Translations under genes and position numbers: made by a program
Notes under the pieces: generated by a model
The model's input: only the letters and a program-made list of their open reading frames with translations
The model's database searches: none
What the model was told of the DNA's origin: nothing
Assembly (NCBI GenBank): GCA_037974665.1
Contig: CM075773.1
Span: forward strand, 33,738,853 to 33,802,852
Length of the DNA: 64,000 nucleotides
Direction of reading: 5' to 3'
DNA from: Ehretia macrophylla
Taxonomy: Eukaryota; Streptophyta; Magnoliopsida; Boraginales; Ehretiaceae
In this document: piece by piece, positions 35,151-47,524 of the stretch
Layout of the letters: each line of letters begins with the position of its first letter
Position numbering within the stretch: position 1 is the first letter of the stretch

Positions 35151-38100
35151 TTTGCTTGCTTTTTGATTGTTGATGAAAGTGTCAATAGTATAATTCTAGA
35201 AACTGATTTGTCTATTGCATATTGGAGGAGTACTGTTTCTGAGCTTGCAGTTGACTTTGAACTTGTATTCGGGCATTTAGACTCCTCTTTGTGTATGTAA
35301 TATAAATATTGGTCTCTTTATCTTGTATTTTCCTTTTCCTTTGAAGAGTGGGGTTGTGTGGATAAGTTTGTCATATGGATAGCAAAATCAAAGATAACGA
35401 ATTCCTAATCTTACCTTCTTCTTCAAATCAGTAAACGATGCATCTATGGGTAAAAGTTTGAAGAAGTTTGGGCAAGTAGGAGACTCTTAACCTCTGTGCA
35501 CCAGGTGTTTGAGATTTACAAGGTTAGAACTTAGGCTTTGGGATCGAAATATAGTCTTAGCTTTGCTGATTTGGACCAAAGGTAAGTAGGATTTCTGTGA
35601 CACCCCGGATATCTGTTTCCCCTCCCTCACTGAACAACTATGTTGTTCACTCCCTATTTCTAACCATTTTAGATTCGGTGCCTTCAAAGTCTGAGGTAAA
35701 GAAAGCTCGAGATTCTCCTTGATCGGATGCTCTAGTTATAGTTGTTTGTTTCTATGTATAAAAGCGATAATTATGTTTCTTTTGAAGCCTACGTGCCTTG
35801 TATATATTGGTTTATAAGAAATGTAATGTAAAGTTAAAGTCTCATATGATTTGATAGGTGTAGTTGGTTTGTAATAACTCTAATGATTTACTTTATTGTC
35901 TAACTGGCTTGCATGCTTGCATGGATTGTATGGAGGTTGGTTGAACGGCTTAAAAATCTAAGATAATGAAATGGAAAATATTGAAGTGGTAAGATAAGTG
36001 GAATTATCATCACAGGTGTTCAACAGCTAATGAAATGCATGCTTGTATGTTATATTATGCTAATAGAAAGGCTCAGATGGCCTTGTAGACTTAGGAAGTT
36101 GTGAAATGAATGTTGTATATTGTGGTGGTGGTCATTTCTTCTGTGTGCAGGTAACCGGTTAGTCCTAGAAATAGGAGAAATTCCGTCCGTTTTTCTTAAT
36201 TTTTCATGAATCCGCAATGAATCGCTAAAGTCTTCTTACTTCTCTATTATTCTAATCAATCAATTTTTGGAAGATAGGTTTTGTGTCTATTAATGTTCCA
36301 AAAGCCCATTTTCATAAACCTAACGAGGAACATACTATTATCACATTTGATGATGTACTTCATAGTTGGATAGTACCTTTCTATCGAAATTATTTATTAT
36401 TCATACGCACTTGAATATAATACACAAATCTTAGTTGTAATTAGTCGTGAAGTTCAAGCCTCTAACTAATTCAACTTTCATTAATTCATCATATGTTATT
36501 TTGTTAAAGTTTATCTATCCTACTATTTTAATTATATCAAGTAATAGTACAACTTTTGTTCATCAACGTGCACTTATTTATCACTGATATTCATTGGAAC
36601 AAAATCTTATTGATATAAATTTAAATGTTCATATTCTTTAATTATCAAAAATACCAAATCCATACAAATATCTTTTTGTTATGATTAAGAAAAAATAAAA
36701 GCATATGACCTTTTTTTTGGTTTTTTTTTTTAAAAAAAATCCTTACTAAACCACCAAAATTTTTACTAAAGCCAAAACACCCACCAAATTATTTCAGAGT
36801 TACATGACTAATACTCTTGTAATCAGGGGCGGTGGTACGGGGGGGCCCGGGCCAACATTTTTAAAAAAAAAAAAACTAATGATAGTTTTCATCTGAATAT
36901 GCTTTGCCCCGCCCCCCTCCCCCCCCCTCCCCCCCCCCCCCCCCCAGTTTTTTTTTAGGCCTTGGTCCCTCCAAAGTTTTAAAACATAATGATGTCCAAG
37001 GCTTTTGACAAAGCCTGTCTCCCACGATGTTAGCTTTTTTTTTTCTTGCAATGATTGCCATAATTCATTATCAAAACGTTAAATTACTAACAAACAAAAC
37101 AAAATCGTAAGAGATAAAACTCTAGCCTCTGCCTCTAAGCTTTGGATTTTAGAAGAATTTCTCTAACCAATAACCATAACATTACAATTTGTATTCTTCT
37201 CCAGACTCCATTAGCATTAAAATAATGTCAGCTAGTTATTCCACTAAACGTACACCGACTTGTCTGGCTCCTAACATTAAAATAATCCTTCAAACTCAAT
37301 AATCTACATATAATGTTAGTTAGTATTTGAAATGGGGATGGTTTTTGAATCAACTCCCAAGATGTACACCGACGGCTCTAGCATTACGTTTTTCTTTCAT
37401 TTGATCAAATTAGTTAAACTTCCCACGTACCCACCAAAACCCGTACATATTCCCACCAAAAATTTCACTTCACCAAAACACCCACCAAAACTTCTCACCC
37501 ACCAAAATTTCAAGGGCACCAAAACTATCTCGCACCAAAACTTCTCATCGGACCCAATTTCAATCGCACCTAAACTTCTCCAAAGAAGCAATCAGGTATA
37601 TGTTTATGTGATCTCTCTCACACATAACACACACACACACTGTAACGAATTGGGATTAATTGCAGAAGTTGCAGAACCAAGATTATCTCTCTCTGCCCTT
37701 TCACCGTGCATATTCTTATGCTATATATACATGACTATTACATCAGTGGTGTGCGTTTACCCCCACAAGCTAAAAATATGATCAGTTGTGCTTTAGTTGC
37801 TTAAGCCACATACTTCTTCAAATATGTAGGTGTTACTCAACAACTGCTCTTTCCTAATAGCTGCATAAGTTGAGCTTATTGTTTTTAGTTGTAGTTTACT
37901 CAATAGCTGCAAATTTGGGTTTCAATAGTCGAAGTTTCTTTCTTACATATGTTCAGACTAGTTCCAAAATTTAAATGCCAAGAATTTCCAATTTCCTAGC
38001 TAATTATTGTTGCTCAAACAAAAAGTGGTTAGCAAATTGTAGGATATAAAAATCACTGTGGTGGAAATTTTAATTTGGTTTAGCTGTTCTATTTCCATCA

Positions 38101-38548
38101 TATCATGTAAGCGATTCTGAGCTGTTATAGTCTCTTTGTAAGGTGTTATCATCCCTTTGTATACTTCATCTACACATGAAGTTTTTTATACATGATATTT
38201 CATAATTACTCTACTTTTTTAAATAGCTATATGTAGTTGCTATTTGATTTATTCTGGGCACTTGAGTTGATGATTGAGCTTGGTTTAAATTCTGATTTGG
38301 GCTGGTCATAACACACTCTTTCTCTAGATACATACGAATGCAACTCTATTAAGTATGTATCCCGACCTTTTCGGGTAATTTTCTCATTTTCAACCGTTTA
38401 ATTCTACTTTTTAGTAAGCTAAATTAGTTTAGTTATGTAATGATGTTACTAAAATATAAGAGAGTGCAGAATTAAGAGGGAACAACAGAGACGTTTTTGA
38501 TTGAATTTAGCAGGAATTACAATGGATAGTGCCAATTTTTAGAGGAAA
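35151..38548. other. CACTA-1 interior without recognised genes
   Basis: The stretch contains a GC-rich island at about 36825-36950 with a long, barely interrupted C tract (36906-36945) next to ggggcggtggtacggggggg. A run of caccaaaa-type repeats lies at about 37425-37570. The phrase gtgacaccccggatatctg, like an LTR edge, occurs near 35597. None of the open frames shows a protein motif. It could hold pieces of other captured genomic DNA or remnants of old elements. Confidence 0.4.
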
Positions 38549-38551
38549 TTG

Positions 38552-39250
38552 CACTACAAGAAAAAACGGATGAGGCGACGGCCAAAATCCGTTGCCTAGC
38601 AGTAGCCAAATTGGGACGGGCGACCACTAGGCTACGGAATTACGTTCGTAGTAAAAAGGCTCGTCGCCAAATTGATACTCCATAGTCAATCCGTAGCCAA
38701 ATTCAAAAATTAATTTTTATTTATTTTTTATAACTTCCGTGGCAAAATAGTCGTAGCCCATCCGTAGCCAACTAATTTTTTATTATTATTTATTAATTAT
38801 TAACGTCCGTAGCAAATCTGTAGCCGTTTCAATCGTAAATCGTCCGTAGCTCATGACTACGAATTTGTATCCATAGAATATCGGTAGCCACTTGTCCGCA
38901 GCCAATCCGTACCCCATCCGTAGCCAACCAATTTTTTTAAATTTATTAATTATTAATGTCCGTAGCAAATCCGTAGCCGTTTCGGTCGAAAATCGTCCAT
39001 AGCCCACGACTACGGATTGGTATCCATAGAATATCGGTAGCCACATTTCCGTAGCCAATCCGTAGGCCATCTGTAGCTAACTAAAATTTTAATTTTATTA
39101 TTAATTATTAACGTCTGTAGCAAAGCAGTAGTCAATCCGTAGGCCATTGTCGAAAACTGTCCGTAGTCAATTCGTAGCCATTTGTTGACACATATCGGTC
39201 GCTAATCTGTTGCCGAATTCCGTAGTTATTTGTCCGTCAAAAAATGGTGG
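38552..39250. repeat. CACTA-2 left subterminal ccgtagcc repeats
   Basis: The first 700 bp carry many copies of ccgtagcc / ccgtagcaaatccgtagc and their inverse. Among them is a diverged tandem duplication of about 165 bp (around 38775-38940 and 38943-39110). The same motif makes up the palindromes of the right end. Confidence 0.8.
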
Positions 39251-39894
39251 CTAATTTTATGTGCCCGAATTATTACGAAAAATAGTATGAAATGTAAAAA
39301 TTTAAAAATAAAATAAATTTACACAACAAAATGTAAAATTAAATAACCAAAATAATATTTACATAACGCATCTTTAATCAAATTCATAAAAATATTAACA
39401 TATTGTTTAAAATTAGTTTATAAAATTGTCCAAAAGACTAAATCCTAAATGTACCATTGATCATGTTGATCGGGCTCCTGTCGTGGGTGTTTGAGTTGAT
39501 TAATCTCTTACTGCAATTCCCTCACGAGTTGCATGGCTTTGTTCACTTGTCGTTGCATCTCTTGTTATGCATTTCCTTGGTCATGAAGTTGTTGCCTCAT
39601 GGACTCCGTTGCTTCATTGACTCGTCTGTCAACTTCTTGTTCCGAGAGTCCAATTCTAGTGTTCATAGTTGGAATAGGGGGTGCTTCCCTACCAATGCGG
39701 ACTCCTTGCGAGCCAAGTCCATAGACATGTCTTTTTTTTGCCCCACCAACAGCTTGGTAGAATATCTCATCGGGATTAACGGGCGGCGCCGTAGGGCCTT
39801 CTTGCGTCACAAGTTGACGTTGCTCGAGCATCTCCTCATATCATGACTACAAAAATAACATTTATAAATTTTTAATATTCTTATACCACTCAAT

Positions 39895-40280
39895 GTCACA
39901 CCCCAACTTGACCTCACCTAAAATAAAGTTTGGACGCGATGAAATTTTGGCATTATAACGCTTCTAATATGGACCCAAACACAAAATTATAACCTGCATA
40001 ACAATTCATATAACCACAACAACCAACATACAACCACAAATATGCCAAATTTACAATCTTGAGCCTCCAACAAACAACCAAAGGATATGTTGTCTGTGAC
40101 AACCACTTCAACATAATCATATAGATACAATTCTCATAATGAAATACATAAGCCTAACAACCTACACATTACAAAAGAGATTTATGAAATTCAATTTTTA
40201 TAACCTTTTAAACTAAAAATAGCAACTTAAACTTAACATAAAATTATATAAATTTAACAAAATTAATTGACAGTAAAAGT
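39895..40280. other. Possible LTR or repeat fragment
   Basis: The stretch begins tgtcacaccccaacttgacc, a phrase typical of Ty3/gypsy-type LTR starts. It continues as AT-rich non-coding sequence to the solo LTR. No matching end or target duplication was found. Confidence 0.25.
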
Positions 40281-42791
40281 AATACTGTGACGCCCGAGCT
40301 TTTTACCATACATTCACTTACTGTTGCATTCCTTAGTGTGCATTTCTTCTGTGATCTATTTACTATTTTCTGTGATTATTATTACTTTCATTTTTCAACT
40401 TCTTAATTATTTTGAGTTAGCATTTTTATTAAACCCTATTAATTATAGTAGCAATGAGAAAAATGTGCCTTCGAGCGATTAGCTTGTAGAGCTTTCATTT
40501 AGAAAATGTTTTATTGAAACTATTGAATAGTGTTATGTAACTAACTTAGAGTTTTAATTAACTAGCATTCGTTTTGCACCTTAAACTCGTTTTAGAGCTT
40601 GTTAGACTCATTTTAATAACCCACATAAGCACCCAACTTGACCCACATTAATATATAACTCACACAACACCACTTAAGCTCATAATACACAAAAGAAAAA
40701 AAAAATAAAAGCTGAAAACAGAAGCAGAAAAACGGACAACAGCAAACAGGAAGAAAGAAGGAAGTTTTGTTCTCCAACTCTTCAATCCAAGCCCCTCCAA
40801 GCCTAGAACAAGTAGTTTAGATGTGTTCAAGCCTCCTAGGTGTTCCTACGCGCATTGGTGAGGGATTCATGACTCTTTTTGCATATCTAAAGTTGTTGCT
40901 CATTTATTGATTTGTTAGAAATGTGACCAAATGTTATTATAATGCTTATCTATGTTATTATACGTTACATATAGATGCTAGAGAACACATTTGATCCATT
41001 AGAACATATTTTAAACGGTTGGAATCGTTATTTTGATTTATGAGGTGAATAATGACGAATTTCCAGGGTTTTGTGTAATTATGCGTATTAGCTTGATTCA
41101 ATGCTTCTAATAGATGCCTTAGGTGCTAATGAAGATAGTCCAATAGCCCCGTGCACTTGAATTGCTCCAAACTTGCATAAAACGTGAAATTGCCGACTTT
41201 ATAAAAGGGGTTTCGGGGTTAATGCTAATACGGGTGGATTCGGACTTCACATTTGGTATTCTTAGGCTACCTAGGTGCTATAGAAGCTTTGCCAACCCTT
41301 GTTTGAAGCCCGGTTGAGGTATGTGTAGTTCAAAGCTATAAGGGAAAAATTGGGGCTTTTGGGGTAATTACGGGTAATTGAACATGTTTGAGGGTTGTAA
41401 GGGTGCCTTAAGGGTTAATTAGAAGATTGGTATAGCTACCCCTTGAATTTGAAACATTAACTTTGATTTGGAAGGAAAATAGCTTGAATAACAAAGGGGT
41501 TTAAGTGCAAGTTCAATTGTTTTACGCTTCTAAGACCATGGCATGACCCATTGTGTATTTAAATGTGGTTTCAAGTTGTTTTGGAACTTTTGGTATAACT
41601 CTAAATGTATTTTGTATATGCCCCTTTGTAAAACTATTTAATTGCTTGTATAAATTGCTTCTATTCTAATTGCTTCGAGGTCAACCTACTTTGTTGATCC
41701 TCCTATGTGTTATGGCTTATATTGTTGACATTGTCTTGTCATTGTTAAGTGTATTGCATAGTGGTTGCGCTACCATAGTGCCAGGGGCGGATGTGTTGAA
41801 TATCGGCTGGGCGGCAGAGGGCTTGCCAGTGGATATTCAAACTCCGTGCCCTAGTCCCTCATTCACCTGGTCCGGAGATTGTCAGGGGATGTTGGGTCGT
41901 AGGATTATCGGGGTACATCCGGAGTACACCCACTGGAGTGTTTGAGGTTATGTCGGCTTATCGTGATCGAGTTTGTGGTTCGTGGATCGTGAATGAAGAT
42001 CAAGTGAAGAATTGGAGTGTCGGGTTTAAGTGAAATGTATCCTTTTTAATGTGTGGTATTTGATCTTTAACATTCTTGATTAGTTTCATTACTATTAATG
42101 TTCAAATCTATTACTTGTTGCATTGCACGCCTCGGGAGACCTTATCCCTCACTGGGCAATAGTGTTGCTCATACCTCGATATCATGTTTCAGGAAGTGCT
42201 GAGGGTGATCCCCAGCTAGTTGAGGTAGTAGTGGAAGAGGAAGAAGTGCAGGCCGAGCCTTTGCCCTAGTTGTTGTGTGTTTGTTGTCTGAGGTGGATGT
42301 ACTTTCTTGGTGTTATATGTGCACTTGTATTATTATATTATGATCTATTTTGTGGCCTAGGGCTATGTATATGTGTTGTTGTTGCAAGTTACAGATAGTT
42401 AGTTGTAGTAGTAGATTTGGGAAACTATGGCTTGTAATAACTTTTAATTTCTTCTTTTAGTTCTTGCATGCTTGGGAGTGTATGTTTAGAAGTATGTTTG
42501 GTTTCGACCTTTAAGATTGTTCTAATGTTATTTGAAAATGGCATAACAAACAGTTTTATGAAGAAGTTAAGTTGGTTGCATATTTGTGTGATTTTGAACT
42601 GTTGTATGCTCCAAGGCTCGGATGGCCTTGAACTTTTGAACTTTAGTTATAAAAGCTTGTCTTGCTTTGTTGTAGCTTTAATTGAGTGATTACAGGTTAT
42701 CAGAATGTCCACGGTACAAAGGAGACTCTGTCCATGTGTCGGGTCCAAACTTAACCTTTAGCGTGGGGTTGGGTTGGGGCGTTACAAATAC
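40281..42791. mobile_element. Solo LTR with TSD AATAC
   Basis: A 2,501-bp unit (40286-42786) starts tgtgacgcccgag and ends ggggcgttaca. It thus has TG...CA ends and a short inverted repeat. It is bracketed by aatac at 40281-40285 and 42787-42791. No gag, pol or second LTR lies inside, and no primer-binding or polypurine site adjoins it. That makes it a solo LTR left by LTR-LTR recombination. Long LTRs with tg-acgcccg ends are common in Ty3/gypsy chromoviruses of the Tekay type (inference). A 91-residue frame at 41670-41945 has no recognised motif. Confidence 0.85.
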
Positions 42792-44072
42792 ACTGTATAA
42801 CTACTTATTATCGTCTGAGCAGCCTTTGGATCAGAGAATTGTATACCATCACCCTCCCATTTACTGTGAGTGACCTTGAAAACATCAGCTTTATAGACAG
42901 GGGCGTTTACTGTGTCCGCCTACGTTATTAACTTCATAAGTAGTAATTACTCAAAAACTAGAATATTAAGATAGACAAATTTAAACGGCTATTAAATTTA
43001 AGTTACATACCATCCTTCTCATAACCTCATGAAACGGAGTGGCACCCGTGTAGTGTACCGATTGATTTTTTTCCCTATTTTTCTTGGCCACATTTGATTT
43101 ATCTATCCATTTTGGTTCACACCATCTTACTTGCATTTGCTCCCAATTATCTAATGTCATCCACTTAGGAGGCTTGTCAAATTTACGAGCCTTAGCCAAT
43201 TGGTCTTTCATTCTCTCCACCGCCTTATAATGGAAGCAATGCTTGATGTGTGTCCTATCACATGAGTGCCACTTATAATCTCTCTGCAACGACAAATATA
43301 GGTAAATGCGAACATGTGTTAATTGAATACTCACGTATAAATGTACAAGTGTATAATATAATAGATATTGACTGCATTAATGTTTATAAAAACCTCAAAG
43401 AGCAAAACCATCGGTCTTTAACATCGTCCGGAATTTCTCCATAAGTAATCCAAGGTTCTGTGAATCCGCCTGCAAATATTGACTTAAAATCTCTTACTAC
43501 CGAAGCAGGTACAAATCTGTTAACAAGTATATCAATTATATAAGTTAGAGTCACTTGCATTACCTTATTATAACTTCAAGAACTAATAACAAACAATCAA
43601 AGTAATTGCTCTATCATTTAATTTAATTGGAATTTCACCCGTTATTATATAATCGAACGTGAGTACGTCTATCCTCCAACCATGTGGCATACTACTCGAG
43701 TGACTCGAATCCCATAGCTTGCCAATTTGTTGTGCCAGTTGCATATGATAATGATTCTGGATGTTTCATTTCCTGCTGGACGCTGGGCGTGGGCGTGGGC
43801 GTGGTATTATCATGACGATCCTTGTTAGTCACTCTAATGTTACACAAAGGGGCAGATAGTCCGGTGGAACGAACTGACGACCCTGTAGCAGTAGAAGACT
43901 CACTATCAGCTTTACCACGGGCTGTGGAGGACGAAGTTGATGGCATGCCCGATTGTGTATTATCTGCCCTGGGTTTACCAGCTCTAACCATGATTGCTAC
44001 AAAAAAAACCGTAAGATACAAAAAGATGTACAATATATTCTATGAATGAGGAGATACTATAACCACTTTTCA

Positions 44073-44447
44073 TTATATTTTTCGATTATCAATCATACAA
44101 TTGACATTCAGTTGATCACCAACATTATGGTTGTTATCTTGATTGAGGTCATCATGCTCCCCGTGTGAAGTCCGAACATAGTAATGCCTCATGAACCCCC
44201 ATGAGAAGAGATGATGTCTACAAGTATGAAGGTCCTTAAAGTCACAATTCTTACATTTCGCACAAGGACATTTAATTTTGTCTACATCCATGTACTTTCG
44301 TTGACTACACGCAAAAGGAATGAATTCTTCATCTACTCCATGAATGAACTTAGGATTTAATACACCCTTAGATGTTAATCGATCGTTCATCCACTGTTGT
44401 TGGCATGTTTCCATTTTCTCAACTTCTGTATCATAATATATGTTCAT
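44073..44447 (-). pseudogene. Transpos_assoc domain fragment of a CACTA transposase
   Basis: The open frame of about 124 codons contains IKCPCAKCKNCDFKDLHTCR followed by HHLFSWGFMRHYYVRTSHGE. This is the Cys/His pattern of the Transpos_assoc domain that normally heads TNP2 transposases. Here it is not followed by the Transposase_21 core. Downstream on the same strand come the Transposase_24 blocks, so the catalytic part was deleted or the domain was reshuffled. Confidence 0.75.
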
Positions 44448-44783
44448 TCCATTAAAGAAATTAATAGTACAAGATACGGTTAAGTAATGTGCTTGGTGGT
44501 GACATTATTTAAACACAATTTATGACCCACTAGTTAATCTATTGTTAATTAATTAAAACAAATATCACTACAATACAACATTGTTGTCAAAAAAGTCACA
44601 ACAAATATCACTACCACATATTTATTTTAAAACCTCACTTAAAACAATTAGAATTAAACATAACATTAAATACAAAAATAATAAATTGAACAACTGAAAA
44701 ACAAGCAAAATTACACATAATCCCAGATATATATTATACACATATATAAATATGTCTATACTAGACAAAAAAATAAAGGAAAA

Positions 44784-45239
44784 ATGTATATAATAAAAGA
44801 CTTACTAGTAGAAAATAGAGAGAGATATGGTGGTAGTGTCTTTGGTAGTGATGGTAGTGGAGTTGGAGGTAGTGATGGAGCCCTAGATGGTAGTGTTGGT
44901 AAGGGTGGCCTACATGGTAGTGATGGAGTACCTTGTGGTGGTGATGGAGCCTTTGTTTATGGTGATGGTAGTGGTGTTGATGATGATGGTGATGGTGGTG
45001 ATAGTGGTGGTGGTGATGGTGATAGTGATGGTACCCTAGATGGTGATGAAGGACCTTGTGGTGCTGATGGAGCCTTTGTTGGTGGTGGTGGTGGTCTTGA
45101 TGGTGACGGCAGTAGTGTTGATGGTGATAGTGGTGGTGGTGGTGGTGGTGATGGTGGTAGAGTTAAGAGAGAGAGGTTTTTTGTAAGAGAAAAAGAAAGT
45201 GAAGTGAATTTGGGGAAAAATTTGGGGGAAATGTTTTAA
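44784..45239. repeat. (GGTGAT/GGTAGT)-type coding-like minisatellite
   Basis: About 450 bp of degenerate 6-9-bp units based on ggtgatggt / ggtagtgat. On the plus strand it is open (Gly/Asp/Ser-rich, 151 codons). On the minus strand it reads as a Pro/Ser/Leu-rich stretch like the extracellular part of extensin-like or PERK-type proteins (PSPPPPPPLSPS), with one stop near 44959. It may be a captured proline-rich coding piece or simply a minisatellite. Confidence 0.5.
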
Positions 45240-45480
45240 ACATTGAGCTTTATTAGTTTAAAAAAAATTAAATTTTTTTTTTCTCCAAGCAGGCCGACAC
45301 CTCGTCCGGCGGGGACAGAGGGGCAACCTTGCCCCTCGCCCCTAAGGCTGGCAGGCCGTGACCTGTTTGGAGAAATTTTTTTTTTTTTTTAACTAATAAA
45401 AATCAGCAAACCCACCCCCAAATCCCATCTTCTTCCCCAACTTCACATCTCTTCACCTTTCTTTTCTAAAACTCTCTTAA
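45165..45480. repeat. Imperfect 300-bp palindrome around a GC-rich core
   Basis: The left arm (gagagaggttttttgtaaga ... gaagtgaatttggggaaaaa) is mirrored by the right arm (ccccaacttcacatctcttc ... ctttcttttctaaaactctc). The core at 45285-45370 is GC-rich (aggccgacacctcgtccggc, gcaaccttgcccctcgcccc) and flanked by A/T tracts. It lies between the minus-strand and plus-strand genes of CACTA-2 and could be their divergent promoter (inference). Confidence 0.5.
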
Positions 45481-45865
45481 AATCTCTCAAAAATCATTAA
45501 AAACTGACCATAAATTTCAAAATTTCTTCCACAATCACATTACCCATCCCATAAAATATCAAAATCTCCAAATATTTTTTCAAAACACCAATTTCTTCAA
45601 CTCCATTGCAAGAACAACTCAAAAAATCTCTCTCAAATTCTCAAAATCTAGCCATTAAACCTCAAAATTTCTTCCATAATCACATTACCCACTTGGAAAA
45701 ACCTCCAAATCTACAAAAAATTTTTCCAAACCCCAATTTTTTCAAGCCCTAAGCCAAAATATAGGTAAAGTTGTCTGAAACTCAAAATTTAGCCATTAAA
45801 TCTCAAGTTTTTTTCCATAGTTACGTTACCCACTTCCCAAAAGCTCAAAATCTCTATATTTTATC

Positions 45866-46990
45866 ATGGTGGATACAAGAAAAAGTGGGAAAAAAAATCT
45901 TCCTAAGAAAACCAATACAAGAGCCTCTACAAGGCTTCCAAGTCCGGATAGGGATCCTCCTCCCACACATGCAAACAACGAGGTTGTCAAGCCGATATTG
46001 TATGGAAAGTGTTTGATAGACGAGGACATACAAGGTACTAGAATTTCTGAATTCGTGCAATAACAAGGTTGGTATGACTTCCTACATGTTCATTGTCTTG
46101 TTTATCCGCTTTTAATCCTCGAATTTTATGCCAATATGGAAAGTGATGAAATTGTTGTTGTAAAAAGTAAAGTTAGAGGTGTTGATATTGAGTTAACCCC
46201 GGATATTATAGCTACAATCTTTAATATGAGAAATGAAGGGGTAAAAGCTTATGACACCATTGGTTGGCCAGAAAGTAGAATGAAGCCCAAAGACAAAGAT
46301 AATTGTTTGAGATTTTTCTGGGCGGAAAGATATGATAGAACTGCTCATAGAGGAAATGCACCAGATAAGAGAGAGTTGCCCATACTAAAGAAAATTTGGG
46401 TAAACTTTGTAGGCTCTTGTCTTGTACATAGAAATATTAATGATGAAAGGACACTTCAAGGAGATGCTTATATTGTATATTTGTTGGTTAGTGGTAGACA
46501 AGTAAACTTACCGTATATGATTGTTCATCACATGAATTATGCGGCTAAGAACAACAAATCCTTGCCATATGGAGTAGTCCTTACGCTAATTTTTGAGTAC
46601 TTCGGGGTTTCATTTGATGGGGTTAAAAGTAAGAAATTCAACCCTTCTTGGTATCTTAATATGCTACCTTTGAATAGACAACAAGCTTATTGGTATCAAT
46701 ATCGTTATATAAACCAAGAAGAATTTAATAGACTACCAGAGGAAACCAAATCATTCATTAGAACTAATACTACCAAGAACAGAACATTTGTTCAGAATTT
46801 GAGTTATATTGGTGATGTTGAGATGGAAGAAAACTTATATCGTGAAATGCTTATGGAAACCAATATTCCAGAGGAATATATTCATGCAGATAGAGTCTCA
46901 CAAATAGATGAACAAGAAAGGAGGAGAGGTGTTAGTTCTAGTCATGCTTCTAGTTCGTCATTTGATCTAATTTTGGAAAAAACTATATGA
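45866..46990 (+). pseudogene. Putative plant transposon protein (Transposase_32-like) with one stop
   Basis: One plus-strand frame runs from MVDTRKSGKKNLPKKTNTRA, through an in-frame TAA at 46061-46063 (after ISEFVQ), into QGWYDFLHVHCLVYPLLILE and EFYANM. It then continues through VRGVDIELTPDIIATIFNMR, WVNFVGSCLVHRNINDERTL and LMETNIPEEYIHADRVS. The EFYANM ... VRG ... LTPDIIA pattern is that of the 'putative plant transposon protein' domain found in many plant CACTA-like and retroelement-rich contigs. Its function is unknown. Apart from the single stop the frame is clean for about 375 codons. Confidence 0.75.
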
Positions 46991-47003
46991 TATCTCTACT
47001 TTT

Positions 47004-47345
47004 ATGGGCAACAATGATAGAACTCTCAACCATTTGCAAACTCAACTTCAAACAATGGAAGAGCGTAGAGCGGCAGATCGTCAATATTTTGAAGCTCAAT
47101 TTCAGACTTTGGAAGAACATAGAGCGGAAGATCGTCAATACTTTGAAAGTCAATTTCAGAGTATGGAAGAACGTAGAGCAGAAGATCGACAATATTTCGA
47201 AACTCAATTTGAGGATATACAAGGTCGGCTTCTACTCATGGTTGATGACTTTCGCGGTGAGGGAGTTGGACAAGACCCTGGGTTTACCGACAATCAGAGT
47301 CATGGAGGTCAACGTGGACGTCGTGGTTATGGACCGAGACAATAG
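47004..47345 (+). CDS. Small coiled-coil protein with tandem repeats
   Basis: A 113-residue frame lies 14 bp after the preceding stop, in a different frame. It contains three tandem copies of a roughly 18-residue unit (QFQTMEERRAADRQYFE, QFQTLEEHRAEDRQYFE, QFQSMEERRAEDRQYFE) predicted to form a coiled coil. An Arg/Gly-rich tail (GGQRGRRGYGPRQ) follows. It may be the C-terminus of the Transposase_32-like gene, split off by a frameshift or an unseen intron. Confidence 0.5.
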   Translation: MGNNDRTLNHLQTQLQTMEERRAADRQYFEAQFQTLEEHRAEDRQYFESQFQSMEERRAEDRQYFETQFEDIQGRLLLMVDDFRGEGVGQDPGFTDNQSHGGQRGRRGYGPRQ

Positions 47346-47524
47346 TTTTATTTTGGGCAACTTGCTGTTAGTTTTTTATAATTAAAATTGCATCTGAAAC
47401 TAGATATCTGATTTACCATTTATGTATGCTTGTACTGACTTATTGTTCTTATTTAGTTATTATAGATATCTATACTTGACAAATTATGGTATATATATTT
47501 TATACATCCTTAGTTTTTTTTTTG

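Larger units (their letters stand above)
39508..44033 (-). pseudogene. Transposase_24 (Ptta/En/Spm)-type gene of CACTA-2, interrupted
   Basis: Minus-strand exon-like blocks are: 44033-43692 (MVRAGKPRADNTQSGMPSTS, Ser/Thr-rich), about 43518-43393 (PWITYGEIPDDVKDRWF), about 43285-43013 (CFHYKAVERMKDQLAKARKF, KPPKWMTLDNWEQMQ), about 42945-42793 (VYKADVFKVTHSKWEGDG) and 39831-39508 (PPVNPDEIFYQAVGGAKKRH, VYGLGSQG). This is the layout of plant Transposase_24 proteins, the probable DNA-binding partner of CACTA transposase. A TAA at 39565-39567 interrupts the last block before EMQRQVNKAMQLVRELQ. A solo LTR (40286-42786) is inserted just after the VFKVTHSK block. Exact splice sites are uncertain. Confidence 0.75.

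Noticed and set aside
41670-41945. 91-residue frame inside the solo LTR
   Set aside because: Lies wholly within the LTR with TG...CA ends and target duplications; no domain recognised.
44784-45239. Glycine-rich protein gene on the plus strand
   Set aside because: Pure repeat composition with no conserved start or signal peptide; treated as a minisatellite.
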